Shown here in pieces: positions 24,420-35,124 of a stretch of 64,000 bases of DNA. A model generated the notes under the pieces. The model did not search any database, was not told the origin of the DNA, and worked only from the letters and a program-made list of their open reading frames with translations. The position numbers and the translations under genes were made by a program. Positions within the stretch are counted from its first letter, which is position 1. Each line of letters opens with the position of its first letter. Source of the stretch: Nocardioides marinisabuli (lineage in GTDB: Bacteria > Actinomycetota > Actinomycetes > Propionibacteriales > Nocardioidaceae); contig NZ_CP059163.1 of assembly GCF_013466785.1 (NCBI RefSeq), forward strand, positions 3,596,001 to 3,660,000. Reading direction: 5' to 3'.

Positions 24420-25479
24420 CCTCACCGGCGTGCTGATCGCCATCGGCCTGCTGGCCTTCAACGCCTTCTTCGTCGGCGCCGAGTTCGCGCTGATCTCGGC
24501 GCGCCGCAGCCAGATCGAGCCCCGGGCCCAGGCCGGCTCGCGGGTCGCGCGGACCACGCTGCACGCCATGGAGAACGTCTCGCTGATGATGGCCGGCGCC
24601 CAGCTCGGCATCACCATCTGCTCGGTGGGCCTGGGTGCCGTCGGCGAGCCCGCCGTCGCCCACCTCATCGAGCCGCTCTTCGAGGCGGCCGGGGTGCCGG
24701 AGGCGCTGCTGCACCCGATCGCCTTCGTCATCGCGCTGACCGTCGTGGTCTTCCTGCACGTGGTGCTCGGCGAGATGGTGCCCAAGAACATCGCCATCGC
24801 CGGCCCGGAGCGCTCGGCGCTGGTCCTGGGCCCGCCGCTGCTCTTCGTGGTGACGCTGCTGCGCCCGGTGATCGTCGCGCTCAACGCCATCGCCAACGCC
24901 ACCCTGCGCCTGCTGCGGGTCGAGCCCAAGGACGAGATCAGCTCGGCCTTCACCCGCGAGGAGGTCGCCGCGCTGGTCGAGGAGTCCCGCGGCGAGGGGC
25001 TGATCGAGGCCGACGAGTACGACCGCCTCGCCGGCGCCCTCGGCTTCACCGAGAAGGACGTCACCTCCGTGCTGATGCCCGCCGAGACCCTCACCACCGT
25101 GCGCCGCGGCTCGACCCCGGCGGAGGTCGAGGCGCTCTGCGCGGCCACCGGGTTCAGCCGCTTCCCGGTCGAGGCCGACGACGGCGAGCTCGTGGGCTAC
25201 CTGCACATCAAGGACGTGCTGGAGCCCGACGAGGAGCGCCGCACGCGCCCCCTCGAGGACAAGTGGATCCGTCCCTTCGCCCCGGTCACGCCCGACGACG
25301 CCCTGCACGACGCCCTCGAGCAGCTGCAGCGGCGCGGGGCGCACATGGCCCGGGTGGTCACCACCGAGGGCACCACCCTGGGCCTGGCCACCCTCGAGGA
25401 CGTGCTCGAGGAGCTCGTCGGCGAGATCCGCGACGCGGCGCACCACGACGACGGCGCGGTGGCTGACGCCGGTGCGTGA
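24412..25479 (+). CDS. CNNM/CorC-family transporter, second copy lacking a full CorC domain
   Basis: 355 residues: DUF21 domain with VVLGEMVPKNIAIAGPER, then paired CBS domains ending TLGLATLEDVLEELVGEIRD. It is about 100 residues shorter than its upstream paralogue and stops after the CBS pair, so the C-terminal CorC_HlyC domain is missing. The ATG lies inside the upstream reading frame. This long/short pair is conserved in actinobacteria, and the two subunits probably pair in the membrane. Confidence 0.93.
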   Translation: MSDLTGVLIAIGLLAFNAFFVGAEFALISARRSQIEPRAQAGSRVARTTLHAMENVSLMMAGAQLGITICSVGLGAVGEPAVAHLIEPLFEAAGVPEALLHPIAFVIALTVVVFLHVVLGEMVPKNIAIAGPERSALVLGPPLLFVVTLLRPVIVALNAIANATLRLLRVEPKDEISSAFTREEVAALVEESRGEGLIEADEYDRLAGALGFTEKDVTSVLMPAETLTTVRRGSTPAEVEALCAATGFSRFPVEADDGELVGYLHIKDVLEPDEERRTRPLEDKWIRPFAPVTPDDALHDALEQLQRRGAHMARVVTTEGTTLGLATLEDVLEELVGEIRDAAHHDDGAVADAGA

Positions 25480-25570
25480 GGTCCTCGTCTAGGGTGTGCT
25501 CGCCGGGCCGGACGGGCCCGGCGTGACGAGGACGCGACCGACGAGCCCAGACGGTGGAGTGCAGACAGCT

Positions 25571-26170
25571 GTGGTGGACGACGCTGAGCGCAGCAGCCGG
25601 GTCTGGACGCTCCCGAACGCGCTGAGCGCCCTGCGCCTGGCCGGGGTGCCGGTCTTCCTGTGGCTGGTCCTGGGCCCCGAGGCCGACGGCTGGGCCCTGG
25701 CGCTGCTCGTGGTCTCCGGCATCACCGACTTCCTCGACGGCTGGCTGGCCCGCCGCTGGGGGCAGACCTCGGTGCTCGGCCAGGTGCTCGACCCGGTCGC
25801 CGACCGGCTCTACATCCTGGCCGTGGTCGTCGGGCTCGCGCTGCGCGACGTCATCCCCTGGTGGATGGCCGTCTCGCTGCCGCTGGGCGACGCCCTGATG
25901 TGGGGGCTGGTCCCGCTGCTGCGCACCCGCGGCTACAGCTCCCTGCCGGTGCACTTCCTGGGCAAGGCCGCCACCTTCAACCTGCTCTACGCCTTCCCGC
26001 TGCTGCTGCTGGGCGACGGCGAGGGGGCCGTCGCCACGCTCGCGCAGGTCTTCGGCTGGTCCTTCGCGCTGTGGGGCATCGGCCTCTACTGGTGGGCGGG
26101 GGTCCTGTACGCCTGGCAGGTCAGGCGGCTGCTGGCCACCACCGAGCGCCGGAGCACCACCCGTGCCTGA
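25571..26170 (+). CDS. CDP-alcohol phosphatidyltransferase (PgsA/PIP synthase family)
   Basis: About 199 residues with five or six spans. The signature DGx2ARx8Gx3Dx3D is complete (DFLDGWLARRWGQTS and GQVLDPVADR). It transfers a phosphatidyl group from CDP-diacylglycerol to an alcohol acceptor in the membrane. The start is uncertain: GTG 25571 or 25574 follow GGTGGAG, while GTG 25496 abuts TAGGGT (25490-25495), which is more likely the promoter -10. First gene of the block that matches Rv1822 (pgsA2) onward. The exact polar head group cannot be read from the sequence. Confidence 0.88.
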   Translation: MVDDAERSSRVWTLPNALSALRLAGVPVFLWLVLGPEADGWALALLVVSGITDFLDGWLARRWGQTSVLGQVLDPVADRLYILAVVVGLALRDVIPWWMAVSLPLGDALMWGLVPLLRTRGYSSLPVHFLGKAATFNLLYAFPLLLLGDGEGAVATLAQVFGWSFALWGIGLYWWAGVLYAWQVRRLLATTERRSTTRA

Positions 26171-27074
26171 CGAGCGCGGGGCCAGCGAGACCGCGGGGTC
26201 CAGCGGGTCCGCCGAGGCCACCGAGGCCCGGGACGCACTGCCGCCCCGCGTGACGATGCCCCTGCTCACGCTCATCACCCAGCAGTCGATGGACGAGGAC
26301 TACCTCCACGTCGCGGAGCGACGCGGGCGCGGCCAGCTGCCCTCCTCGCGCTCCCGCCCGCACCGCACCGCCGCCGTCGTGGTCGCGGCCTTCGGCGTCC
26401 TGGTCACCACCGCGGCGGTGCAGACCGCCCAGGACGCCGACGTGGACCGCGCCGGGCGGGCGACCCTGGTCGAGCGGATCAACGACCGGCGCGCCACCGT
26501 CTCCGACCTCCAGGACCGCATCGTCGAGCTGCGCGAGCAGAACGAGCTGGCCACCGCCAACGTCGCCCGCCTCACCGAGACCGCCGTGGAGGCGCAGAGC
26601 CGGCTGCGGCGCCTCCAGGCCAACACCGGCTACCTCGCGGTCCAGGGCGAGGGCGTGCGGATCACCCTCGAGAACCCGGCCGTCGGCGACAACCTGATCC
26701 GCGACATCGACCTGCAGAAGGCCGCCAACGCCCTGTGGCTCGCCGGCGCCGAGGCCGTGGCCGTCAACGGCCAGCGGCTTACCGCGCTCAGCGCGATCCG
26801 CAACTCCGGGGTGGTCGTCAACGTCAACTCGATGCCGATCGCCCCGCCGTACGTCGTGACGGCCATCGGTGACAGCCGCAGCCTGCTGGCCCGCTTCCAG
26901 GAGAGCGCCAGCGGGAGCGCGCTGATCAACGTCGCGCAGGCCCTCGGCTTCGGCTACACCCAGGAGACGCTGACCTCCGTGAGGCTGCCCGCGGCCCGAC
27001 GTCGTACGCTCCTGTCGGCCGAACCACTGACGGCCGACGAGCCGCGCGCAGAGAACGAGGAGGGTCCCCGATGA
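26163..27074 (+). CDS. DUF881 membrane-anchored coiled-coil protein (Rv1823-like)
   Basis: 303 residues: a cytoplasmic N-terminal region, one span near residues 65-85 (VVVAAFGVLVTTAAVQ), a short coiled coil (ERINDRRATVSDLQDRIVELREQ), then the DUF881 domain with VQGEGVRITLENPA and AVNGQRLTALSAIR. The GTG start overlaps the phosphatidyltransferase by 8 bases. DUF881 proteins flank a small basic membrane protein across actinobacteria and are suspected of an envelope or division role; the activity is unknown. Confidence 0.9.
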   Translation: MPDERGASETAGSSGSAEATEARDALPPRVTMPLLTLITQQSMDEDYLHVAERRGRGQLPSSRSRPHRTAAVVVAAFGVLVTTAAVQTAQDADVDRAGRATLVERINDRRATVSDLQDRIVELREQNELATANVARLTETAVEAQSRLRRLQANTGYLAVQGEGVRITLENPAVGDNLIRDIDLQKAANALWLAGAEAVAVNGQRLTALSAIRNSGVVVNVNSMPIAPPYVVTAIGDSRSLLARFQESASGSALINVAQALGFGYTQETLTSVRLPAARRRTLLSAEPLTADEPRAENEEGPR

Positions 27075-27403
27075 TCGCCGCCCTCGGTCTGCTGCTGGGC
27101 ATCGTGCTCGGCCTGGTCCTCCAGCCCGACGTGCCCGTCTCGATGGAGCCTTACCTGCCGATCGCGGTCGTCGCCGCGCTGGACGCCGTCTTCGGCGGCC
27201 TGCGCGCCTACCTCGACGGCATCTTCGACGACAAGGTCTTCGTGATCTCGTTCGTCAGCAACGTCGTGATCGCGGCGGCCATCGTGTGGATGGGTGACAA
27301 GCTGGGCGTGGGCAACCAGCTGACCACCGGCGTCATCGTGGTGCTGGGCATCCGGATCTTCTCCAACGCCGCCGCCATCCGGCGACACCTCTTCCATGCC
27401 TGA
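27071..27403 (+). CDS. Small basic family protein (DUF1290, Rv1824-like)
   Basis: 110 residues with three membrane helices (GLLLGIVLGLVLQP; LPIAVVAALDAVFGGLRAYLDG; FVSNVVIAAAIVWMGDKLG). The GGLRAYLDG and RIFSNAAAIRRHLF motifs are typical. The ATG overlaps the DUF881 stop by 4 bases, and the end overlaps the next DUF881 gene. Probably forms a membrane complex with the two DUF881 proteins. Confidence 0.92.
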   Translation: MIAALGLLLGIVLGLVLQPDVPVSMEPYLPIAVVAALDAVFGGLRAYLDGIFDDKVFVISFVSNVVIAAAIVWMGDKLGVGNQLTTGVIVVLGIRIFSNAAAIRRHLFHA

Positions 27404-28154
27404 CCTCGACGACCGCACCCGCTCGGACGTGCCGGAGTCGGGGCGCAACCGGCTGCTCCGGGCGCTGCGCACCCCCAGCCGCAACCAGGTGGTCGTGGCG
27501 GTGCTGCTGGCGCTGGTCGCCTTCGCGGCGGTGGTGCAGGTGCGCTCGACCGAGGCCGACGACACCTACGCCGGCTACCGCGACGAGGACCTGATCGCGG
27601 TGCTCGACGGCCTGGCCGGCACCAGCCAGCGCGCCCGCGCCGAGATCGAGCGGCTCGAGTCCACCCGCGACCAGCTGGCCTCCGACAGCGCCGACCAGCG
27701 CACGGCCCTGCAGCAGGCGCAGTCGGAGGCCGACACGCTCGCGATCCTCGCGGGGCTGGTGCCGGTGCGCGGGCCCGGGGTGCGGATCACGATCAGCGAG
27801 GTCACCGCCCCGGTCAACGCCGACACCGTGGTCGACATGGTCCAGAGCCTGCGCGTGGCCGGGGCCGAGGCCATCCAGGTCAACGGCCAGGTGCGCCTGG
27901 TCGCGCAGAGCGCCTTCACCGACGTCGTCGGCGGGCTCGAGGTCGACGGGCAGGTGCTCGCCGCGCCGTACGTCTTCGACGTCATCGGGCCGCCGTCGGC
28001 GCTGACCAACGCGATGACCATCCTGGAGGGCCCCCGCGTGGACCTGCAGGACGAGGGCGCCGAGGTCGAGATCACCGAGCTGGCCTCGATCGACATCGAG
28101 GCCGTGGCCGACCCCGTCGAGCCGGACTTCGCCCGCCCCCAGGACGCGCAGTAG
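27396..28154 (+). CDS. DUF881 membrane-anchored protein (Rv1825-like)
   Basis: 252 residues: one span (about 32-50, VVVAVLLALVAFAAVVQV), a coiled-coil stalk (AEIERLESTRDQLASDSADQ) and the DUF881 domain with PVRGPGVRITISEV and IQVNGQVRLVAQSAF. Paralogue of the gene at 26163 with the same order of parts. It overlaps the small basic protein gene by 8 bases. The three genes are co-translated and conserved next to gcvH. Confidence 0.9.
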   Translation: MPDLDDRTRSDVPESGRNRLLRALRTPSRNQVVVAVLLALVAFAAVVQVRSTEADDTYAGYRDEDLIAVLDGLAGTSQRARAEIERLESTRDQLASDSADQRTALQQAQSEADTLAILAGLVPVRGPGVRITISEVTAPVNADTVVDMVQSLRVAGAEAIQVNGQVRLVAQSAFTDVVGGLEVDGQVLAAPYVFDVIGPPSALTNAMTILEGPRVDLQDEGAEVEITELASIDIEAVADPVEPDFARPQDAQ

Positions 28155-28185
28155 CCTGCGCGCACCGCCAGCCAGAGGAGACGCC

Positions 28186-28572
28186 ATGTACCCCGACGAC
28201 CTGTCCTACACCAGCGAGCACGAGTGGGTGCGCAGCCCCGGCGAGCACGAGGGGTCGGTGCGCATCGGCATCACCCAGTACGCCCAGGACGCCCTCGGTG
28301 ACATCGTCTACGTGTCGCTGCCCGAGATCGGCGAGGCCCTCGAGGCCGGCAGCACCTGCGGCGAGCTCGAGTCGACCAAGTCGGTCAGCGACATCTACGC
28401 GCCGCTCAGCGGCGAGGTCGTGGCCCGCAACGAGTCGCTCGACGCCACCCCCGAGCTGGTCAACAACGACCCCTACGGCGGTGGCTGGCTCTTCGAGGTC
28501 GTGCCCGCCGACGCCGGTGCCCTCGACTCGCTGATGGACGCCGCGGCGTACGAGGCCTCGCTCGAGGGATGA
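28186..28572 (+). CDS. gcvH: Glycine cleavage system H protein
   Basis: 128 residues, full length. It carries a lipoyl group on Lys65 in ELESTKSVSD and shuttles the aminomethyl arm between the P, T and L proteins. YTSEHEWVR, GITQYAQDALGDIVYVSLP and NDDPYGGGWLF are diagnostic. AGAGGAG precedes the ATG, and TAGCCT (28152-28157) is a possible -10. In this window it is separated from gcvP by four regulatory genes and lacks the glycine riboswitch that precedes gcvP. Confidence 0.97.
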   Translation: MYPDDLSYTSEHEWVRSPGEHEGSVRIGITQYAQDALGDIVYVSLPEIGEALEAGSTCGELESTKSVSDIYAPLSGEVVARNESLDATPELVNNDPYGGGWLFEVVPADAGALDSLMDAAAYEASLEG

Positions 28573-28610
28573 GCCGCCCCGGTCCGGCTTGCCCGGCCCC
28601 GTCGGACTGG

Positions 28611-28655
28611 TAGGTTCGGGCCAACCTTCACCCTCCAGCCGGTGGTGAGGGTTGG
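28611..28655 (+). promoter_or_regulatory. Promoter and 5' dyad of the FHA gene
   Basis: TTGCCC (28589-28594) and TAGGTT (28611-28616) form a -35/-10 pair with 16-bp spacing. Just downstream, CCAACCTTCACC (28621-28632) pairs with GGTGAGGGTTGG (28644-28655) with one T:G wobble. It could be an RNA hairpin at the 5' end of the mRNA or a protein-binding dyad. GGAGG for the FHA gene lies 15 bases further on. Confidence 0.45.
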
Positions 28656-28681
28656 CGCCCGTCGTACAGGAGGAGACAGCG

Positions 28682-29242
28682 ATGCCGTTCTGCACCGCGT
28701 GTGGCAGGAAGAACCCCGACGACGCACGGTTCTGCTCCCAGTGCGGCACCCGCCTGGTGAGCGCCGACGCCCCGCAGGGCGAGCAGGCCGTCGGCGAGGG
28801 CCCGGGGGAGTCGACCGCGACCATCTCCCTGCAGGCCGGCGCCATGAGCGCCTCCGGCACCGGCGAGGGCAGCCGGATCGAGACCTCCGACCGCCAGCTC
28901 ACCGCCGTCGACGCCGCGGCCGTCGACGCGCTGCCGGCCGGCCACGCGCTGCTGGTGGTGCAGAAGGGCCCCGGCTCGGGCAGCAGGTTCCTGCTCGACG
29001 CCGACGTGGTCACCGCCGGTCGCCACCCCGACAGCGAGATCTTCCTCGACGACGTCACCGTCTCGCGCCGCCACGCGGAGTTCCACCGCAGCGGCTCGAG
29101 CTTCAGCGTCAGCGACGCCGGCAGCCTCAACGGCACCTACGTCAACCGCGACCGCATCGACCGGGTGCGGCTCAGCGACGGTGACGAGGTCCAGATCGGC
29201 AAGTACCGGCTGGTCTTCTTCTCGGGGCACGAGGGCGGCTGA
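28682..29242 (+). CDS. garA: FHA-domain regulator with zinc ribbon, GarA/OdhI-like
   Basis: 186 residues. Residues 4-21 form a zinc ribbon (Cys4, Cys7, Cys18, Cys21). A threonine-rich stretch STATISL (Thr45, Thr47) stands where GarA is phosphorylated by Ser/Thr kinases. Residues about 95-180 are an FHA domain with the GRHPDSEIFL, SRRHAEF and SLNGTYVN motifs. GarA/OdhI inhibits 2-oxoglutarate dehydrogenase and glutamate dehydrogenase. The position after gcvH matches Rv1827. The added zinc ribbon is absent from mycobacterial GarA. ATG after AGGAGG. Confidence 0.9.
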   Translation: MPFCTACGRKNPDDARFCSQCGTRLVSADAPQGEQAVGEGPGESTATISLQAGAMSASGTGEGSRIETSDRQLTAVDAAAVDALPAGHALLVVQKGPGSGSRFLLDADVVTAGRHPDSEIFLDDVTVSRRHAEFHRSGSSFSVSDAGSLNGTYVNRDRIDRVRLSDGDEVQIGKYRLVFFSGHEGG

Positions 29243-29245
29243 GCC

Positions 29246-29992
29246 GTGGTCCCCGGTCCGGTCCCGGTCGACACGGCCACAGGCGGCTCGCGCGCCCGGA
29301 TGAACATCGGGCAGGTCCTCGACCTGCTGCGACCCGACTTCCCGCAGGTCACGATCCCCAAGATCCGCTTCCTCGAGGACAAGGGGCTGATCAAGCCCGA
29401 GCGCACGCCCGCGGGCTACCGCAAGTTCTCCGAGGGCGACGTGGAGCGGCTGCGCTACGTGCTGCGGATGCAGCGCGACCACTACCTGCCGCTGAAGGTC
29501 ATCGGTGAGCACCTCGACGCCATCGACCGCGGCCTGGAGCCGCCGCCCATCGAACCGGTGGTGCCGACCGTGCCGTCGGTGGCGCTGGCCGCCGACGGCC
29601 TGCCCAGCGCGGCGTCGTTCGCGCGGCGCGACGACCTGCGCCTCTCGCGGCGCGAGCTGGTCAAGGTCGCCGAGATCACCGAGGAGCTGCTCGACCAGCT
29701 CGAGCAGTTCGGGCTGCTGAGCGCGCGCCCGGGCACCGGTCACTACGACACCGACGCGCTGGTCATCGCGCGCACCGCCCGCGAGCTCGCCGACTTCGGC
29801 TTCGAGCCGCGCCACCTGCGCGCCTTCAAGACCGCCGCCGACCGCGAGGTCGGCCTGGTGCAGCAGGTGGTCGCACCGATGGAGCGCGGTCGCGACGCGG
29901 GCGCGAAGGGGCGTGCCGCCGAGGCCGTCACCGAGATCGCGGCGCTCTCGGTGCGCCTGCACGCCACGCTGGTCAAGGCCGGCCTGCGCTGA
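29246..29992 (+). CDS. ftsR: MerR-family regulator FtsR-like (Rv1828-like)
   Basis: 248 residues. The winged helix NIGQVLDLLRPDFPQVTIPKIRFLEDKGLI then PERTPAGYRKF is a MerR DNA-binding domain; QRDHYLPLKVI is typical of the Rv1828/FtsR group. The second half (about 120-248) holds a further helical domain containing LVKAGLR at the end. FtsR activates ftsZ in corynebacteria. GTG 29246 is 4 bases after the FHA stop; ATG 29300 is an alternative. Position after garA supports orthology with Rv1828. Confidence 0.9.
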   Translation: MVPGPVPVDTATGGSRARMNIGQVLDLLRPDFPQVTIPKIRFLEDKGLIKPERTPAGYRKFSEGDVERLRYVLRMQRDHYLPLKVIGEHLDAIDRGLEPPPIEPVVPTVPSVALAADGLPSAASFARRDDLRLSRRELVKVAEITEELLDQLEQFGLLSARPGTGHYDTDALVIARTARELADFGFEPRHLRAFKTAADREVGLVQQVVAPMERGRDAGAKGRAAEAVTEIAALSVRLHATLVKAGLR

Positions 29993-30052
29993 GCCCCTCC
30001 CGCGGAACCCGGGCCCCGCGCGGGCTCATCACCTGCGGCGTAAGGTGATCAT

Positions 30053-30526
30053 GTGCGCGAAGTCGATGTCATGGGAGTCCGGGTCGAGATGCCCTCGAAC
30101 CAGCCGATCGTGCTGCTGCGCGAGGTGACGGGGGAGCGCTACCTCCCGATCTGGATCGGGGCGGTGGAGGCGACCGCGATCGCCTTCGCCCAGCAGGGGG
30201 TGACCCCGCCACGCCCCCTGACCCACGACCTGCTCAAGGACGTGCTGGAGGCCACCGGCAACGAGCTGGTCGAGGTCCGCATCACCGACGTGCGCGACGG
30301 GGTCTTCTACGCCACCCTCGTGCTCGGCTCCGGCACCGAGGTCAGCGCCCGGCCCTCCGACTCGATCGCGCTGGCGCTGCGCACCGGCACCCGCATCGTG
30401 TGCTCCGAGGAGGTCCTCGACGAGGCCGGGCTCGCCGTGCCCGCCGAGCAGGAGGACGAGGTCGAGAAGTTCCGCGAGTTCCTCGACCACGTCACGCCCG
30501 AGGACTTCGACGCTCCCCAGGAGTGA
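30053..30526 (+). CDS. Bifunctional nuclease family protein (DUF151, Rv1829-like)
   Basis: 157 residues. VLLREVTGERYLPIWIGAVEATAIA and RPSDSIALALRTGTRIVCSEEVL are the conserved DUF151 segments; plant and bacterial members are described as bifunctional DNase/RNase. TAAGGT (30041-30046) ends 6 bases before the GTG, so it has its own leaderless promoter although it lies between two MerR genes. Its role in the block is unknown. Confidence 0.93.
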   Translation: MREVDVMGVRVEMPSNQPIVLLREVTGERYLPIWIGAVEATAIAFAQQGVTPPRPLTHDLLKDVLEATGNELVEVRITDVRDGVFYATLVLGSGTEVSARPSDSIALALRTGTRIVCSEEVLDEAGLAVPAEQEDEVEKFREFLDHVTPEDFDAPQE

Positions 30527-30540
30527 GTCCGGTTGGCTCA

Positions 30541-30612
30541 CCCTCAACCTCAGGTTGAGGGTTGCGACACGCCGCGGGAGTCTTTGACCCCGGTCTCCGG
30601 GAGGCATACCTT
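30541..30612 (+). promoter_or_regulatory. Perfect 21-bp palindrome and promoter upstream of the second MerR gene
   Basis: CCCTCAACCT (30541-30550) and AGGTTGAGGG (30552-30561) are perfect inverted repeats around one C. Downstream are TTGACC (30584-30589) and TACCTT (30607-30612), a -35/-10 pair with 17-bp spacing. CTCAAC/GTTGAG arms resemble MerR-family operators, so FtsR-like or the MerR at 30714 may bind here. Confidence 0.6.
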
Positions 30613-30713
30613 GAAGTCGTCTTCGTTGTAACTCCACCGTTGTGGTTGCCCCGGCACCGCATCTCCTTCCCCGGGGGTTACGCCCAAAGCGGAGTAGACC
30701 CACGGAGGACCGC

Positions 30714-31316
30714 GTGAACGAGCACGAGCAGGAGCTGCGGACGAACCGCGACGCCGCCGCTGCGGCTGAGGCCGCCGACGAGCAGGGACTCCTCTTCACC
30801 GACGACGTGTCGCCGCTGCCCAGCGACACCGGCTACCGCGGGCCCACGGCCTGCAACGCCGCCGGCATCACCTACCGCCAGCTCGACTACTGGGCCCGCA
30901 CCGGGCTGGTCGAGCCCACCGTGCGCGGCGCCAAGGGCTCGGGCTCGCAGCGGCTCTACTCCTTCCGCGACATCCTGATCCTCAAGGTGATCAAGCGCCT
31001 GCTCGACGCCGGCATCTCGCTGCAGCAGATCCGCACCGCGGTCCAGCACCTGCGCGAGCGCGGCACCGACGACCTGACCCGCGTCACCCTGATGAGCGAC
31101 GGCGCCTCGGTCTACGAGTGCACCAGCAACGACGAGGTCATCGACCTGCTCCAGGGCGGGCAGGGCGTCTTCGGCATCGCCATCGGCGGTGTCTGGCGCG
31201 AGATCGAGGGGACGCTGGCCGAGCTGCCCAGCGAGCGCACCGCGGCCGACGACGAGTCCACGGGCGGGGCCGGCGACGAGCTGGCGGCACGACGCGCCGC
31301 GCGCAGCGCCGGCTGA
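30714..31316 (+). CDS. MerR-family regulator (Rv1830-like)
   Basis: 200 residues: a variable acidic N-terminus, then a MerR DNA-binding domain (about 40-110: [51 protein letters not shown]) and a C-terminal domain with [22 protein letters not shown] 30714 follows GGAGG; the upstream in-frame ATG at 30642 is not supported. It lies between DUF151 and gcvP as in mycobacteria. It may bind the palindrome at 30541, but its targets are unknown. Confidence 0.9.
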   Translation: MNEHEQELRTNRDAAAAAEAADEQGLLFTDDVSPLPSDTGYRGPTACNAAGITYRQLDYWARTGLVEPTVRGAKGSGSQRLYSFRDILILKVIKRLLDAGISLQQIRTAVQHLRERGTDDLTRVTLMSDGASVYECTSNDEVIDLLQGGQGVFGIAIGGVWREIEGTLAELPSERTAADDESTGGAGDELAARRAARSAG

Positions 31317-31367
31317 CCCACGCACCTGCCCGGGGCCCGGGGTAGTAGATTGGGGCCCGCTGACCAT

Positions 31368-31500
31368 CCCGTGCGGGAGAGTCCCCGGAGCCGGCCACCA
31401 CGGCGGCGTACCGGGGCGCCGAAGGGGCAATTCCTCCCCGGAACCTCTCAGGCGCCAGGACCGCGCGGGCCAGGCAACTCTGGAGCGCGCTGCGCGTGAC
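31368..31500 (+). ncRNA. Glycine riboswitch, single aptamer, in the gcvP leader
   Basis: The leader carries the conserved blocks in order: GCGGGAGAGT (31373-31382), GCGCCGAAGGGGCAA (31416-31430), CCTCTCAGGCGCCAGGACCG (31444-31463) and AACTCTGGAG (31477-31486). These are the core of the glycine aptamer. Only one aptamer is clear. Downstream GGGAG (31506-31510) can pair with CTCCC (31526-31530), directly before the ribosome site GAGGAG (31531-31536), suggesting control of translation. Glycine should turn on gcvP. Confidence 0.93.
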
Positions 31501-31545
31501 AGAGGGGGAGGCGCCCGGACGACCACTCCCGAGGAGCCCGCCACC

Positions 31546-34452
<2,907 letters not shown>

Positions 34453-34465
34453 CGGGCCGCCCGCC

Positions 34466-35014
34466 TCACGCCGGGGTGCGGGTGACCTGCAGGTCGTAGG
34501 CGAAGCCGGTGCAGTCGAGGCTGGTGCCTCGTCCGCGCCACACCAGCGCGAGGTCGGTGTCGAGCCCGCGGTGCACGCCGTCGACGACGACGTGCTCACC
34601 GGCGTCGTCGTACTCCTCGTGCACGGTGGAGCGCTGGCCGTTGCGGGCCACGGTGCCGCTCAGCCGGGCGGTGCGCCCGTCGAGGTCGAGCCGGGCCCGG
34701 ACGCGTCCGTCGCGCACGAACCGGCGCTCGCGGGTGGTCGCGGCGCTCACCTCGCGCGGGCCGTCGCCGACCTGCACGACGACCTCGTTGAGGAGACCGC
34801 GGTTCTCGTAGACGGTGGCGATGACGGGGCGGCGCAGCCAGCTGCCGGTGCACTCCAGCACCCGGCCGACCTCGTGGGTCGTGGTGCCGGCGCCGGGGTC
34901 CTCGGCGTGGGCGCCCGGCGCGACGCCCGCGAGGGCGCCGGTCAGGGCCAGGCCGGTGGCGCCGAGCACGAGCGCGGCGCGGGTGGTCGGGACGGGGTGG
35001 GTGGTCGCTCGCAT
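34466..35014 (-). CDS. Secreted protein of unknown function
   Basis: 182 residues with a signal peptide (about 1-37, ending APGAHA) and a mature domain rich in beta-strand pattern. It contains two Cys, in RVLECTGSW and TSLDCTGFAYDLQV, that could form a disulfide across its length. GAGGAG lies 10 bases upstream of the ATG. It sits between gcvP (convergent) and the TldE gene. No family recognised. Confidence 0.75.
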   Translation of the reverse strand: MRATTHPVPTTRAALVLGATGLALTGALAGVAPGAHAEDPGAGTTTHEVGRVLECTGSWLRRPVIATVYENRGLLNEVVVQVGDGPREVSAATTRERRFVRDGRVRARLDLDGRTARLSGTVARNGQRSTVHEEYDDAGEHVVVDGVHRGLDTDLALVWRGRGTSLDCTGFAYDLQVTRTPA

Positions 35015-35124
35015 GGTGGTGCACTCCTCGCTGTGGTGTCCCGCCGGGTCGGCGGGTTCTCAGCGTGGGTACGCACGGGGGCCCGGGTCGGTTGCACGCC
35101 CACCCCACCTGCTTCCGCAGCGGG

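Noticed and set aside
31501..31545. Second glycine aptamer after the first
   Set aside because: Only 45 bases remain before the start codon and no second set of conserved blocks is visible, so I report one aptamer.
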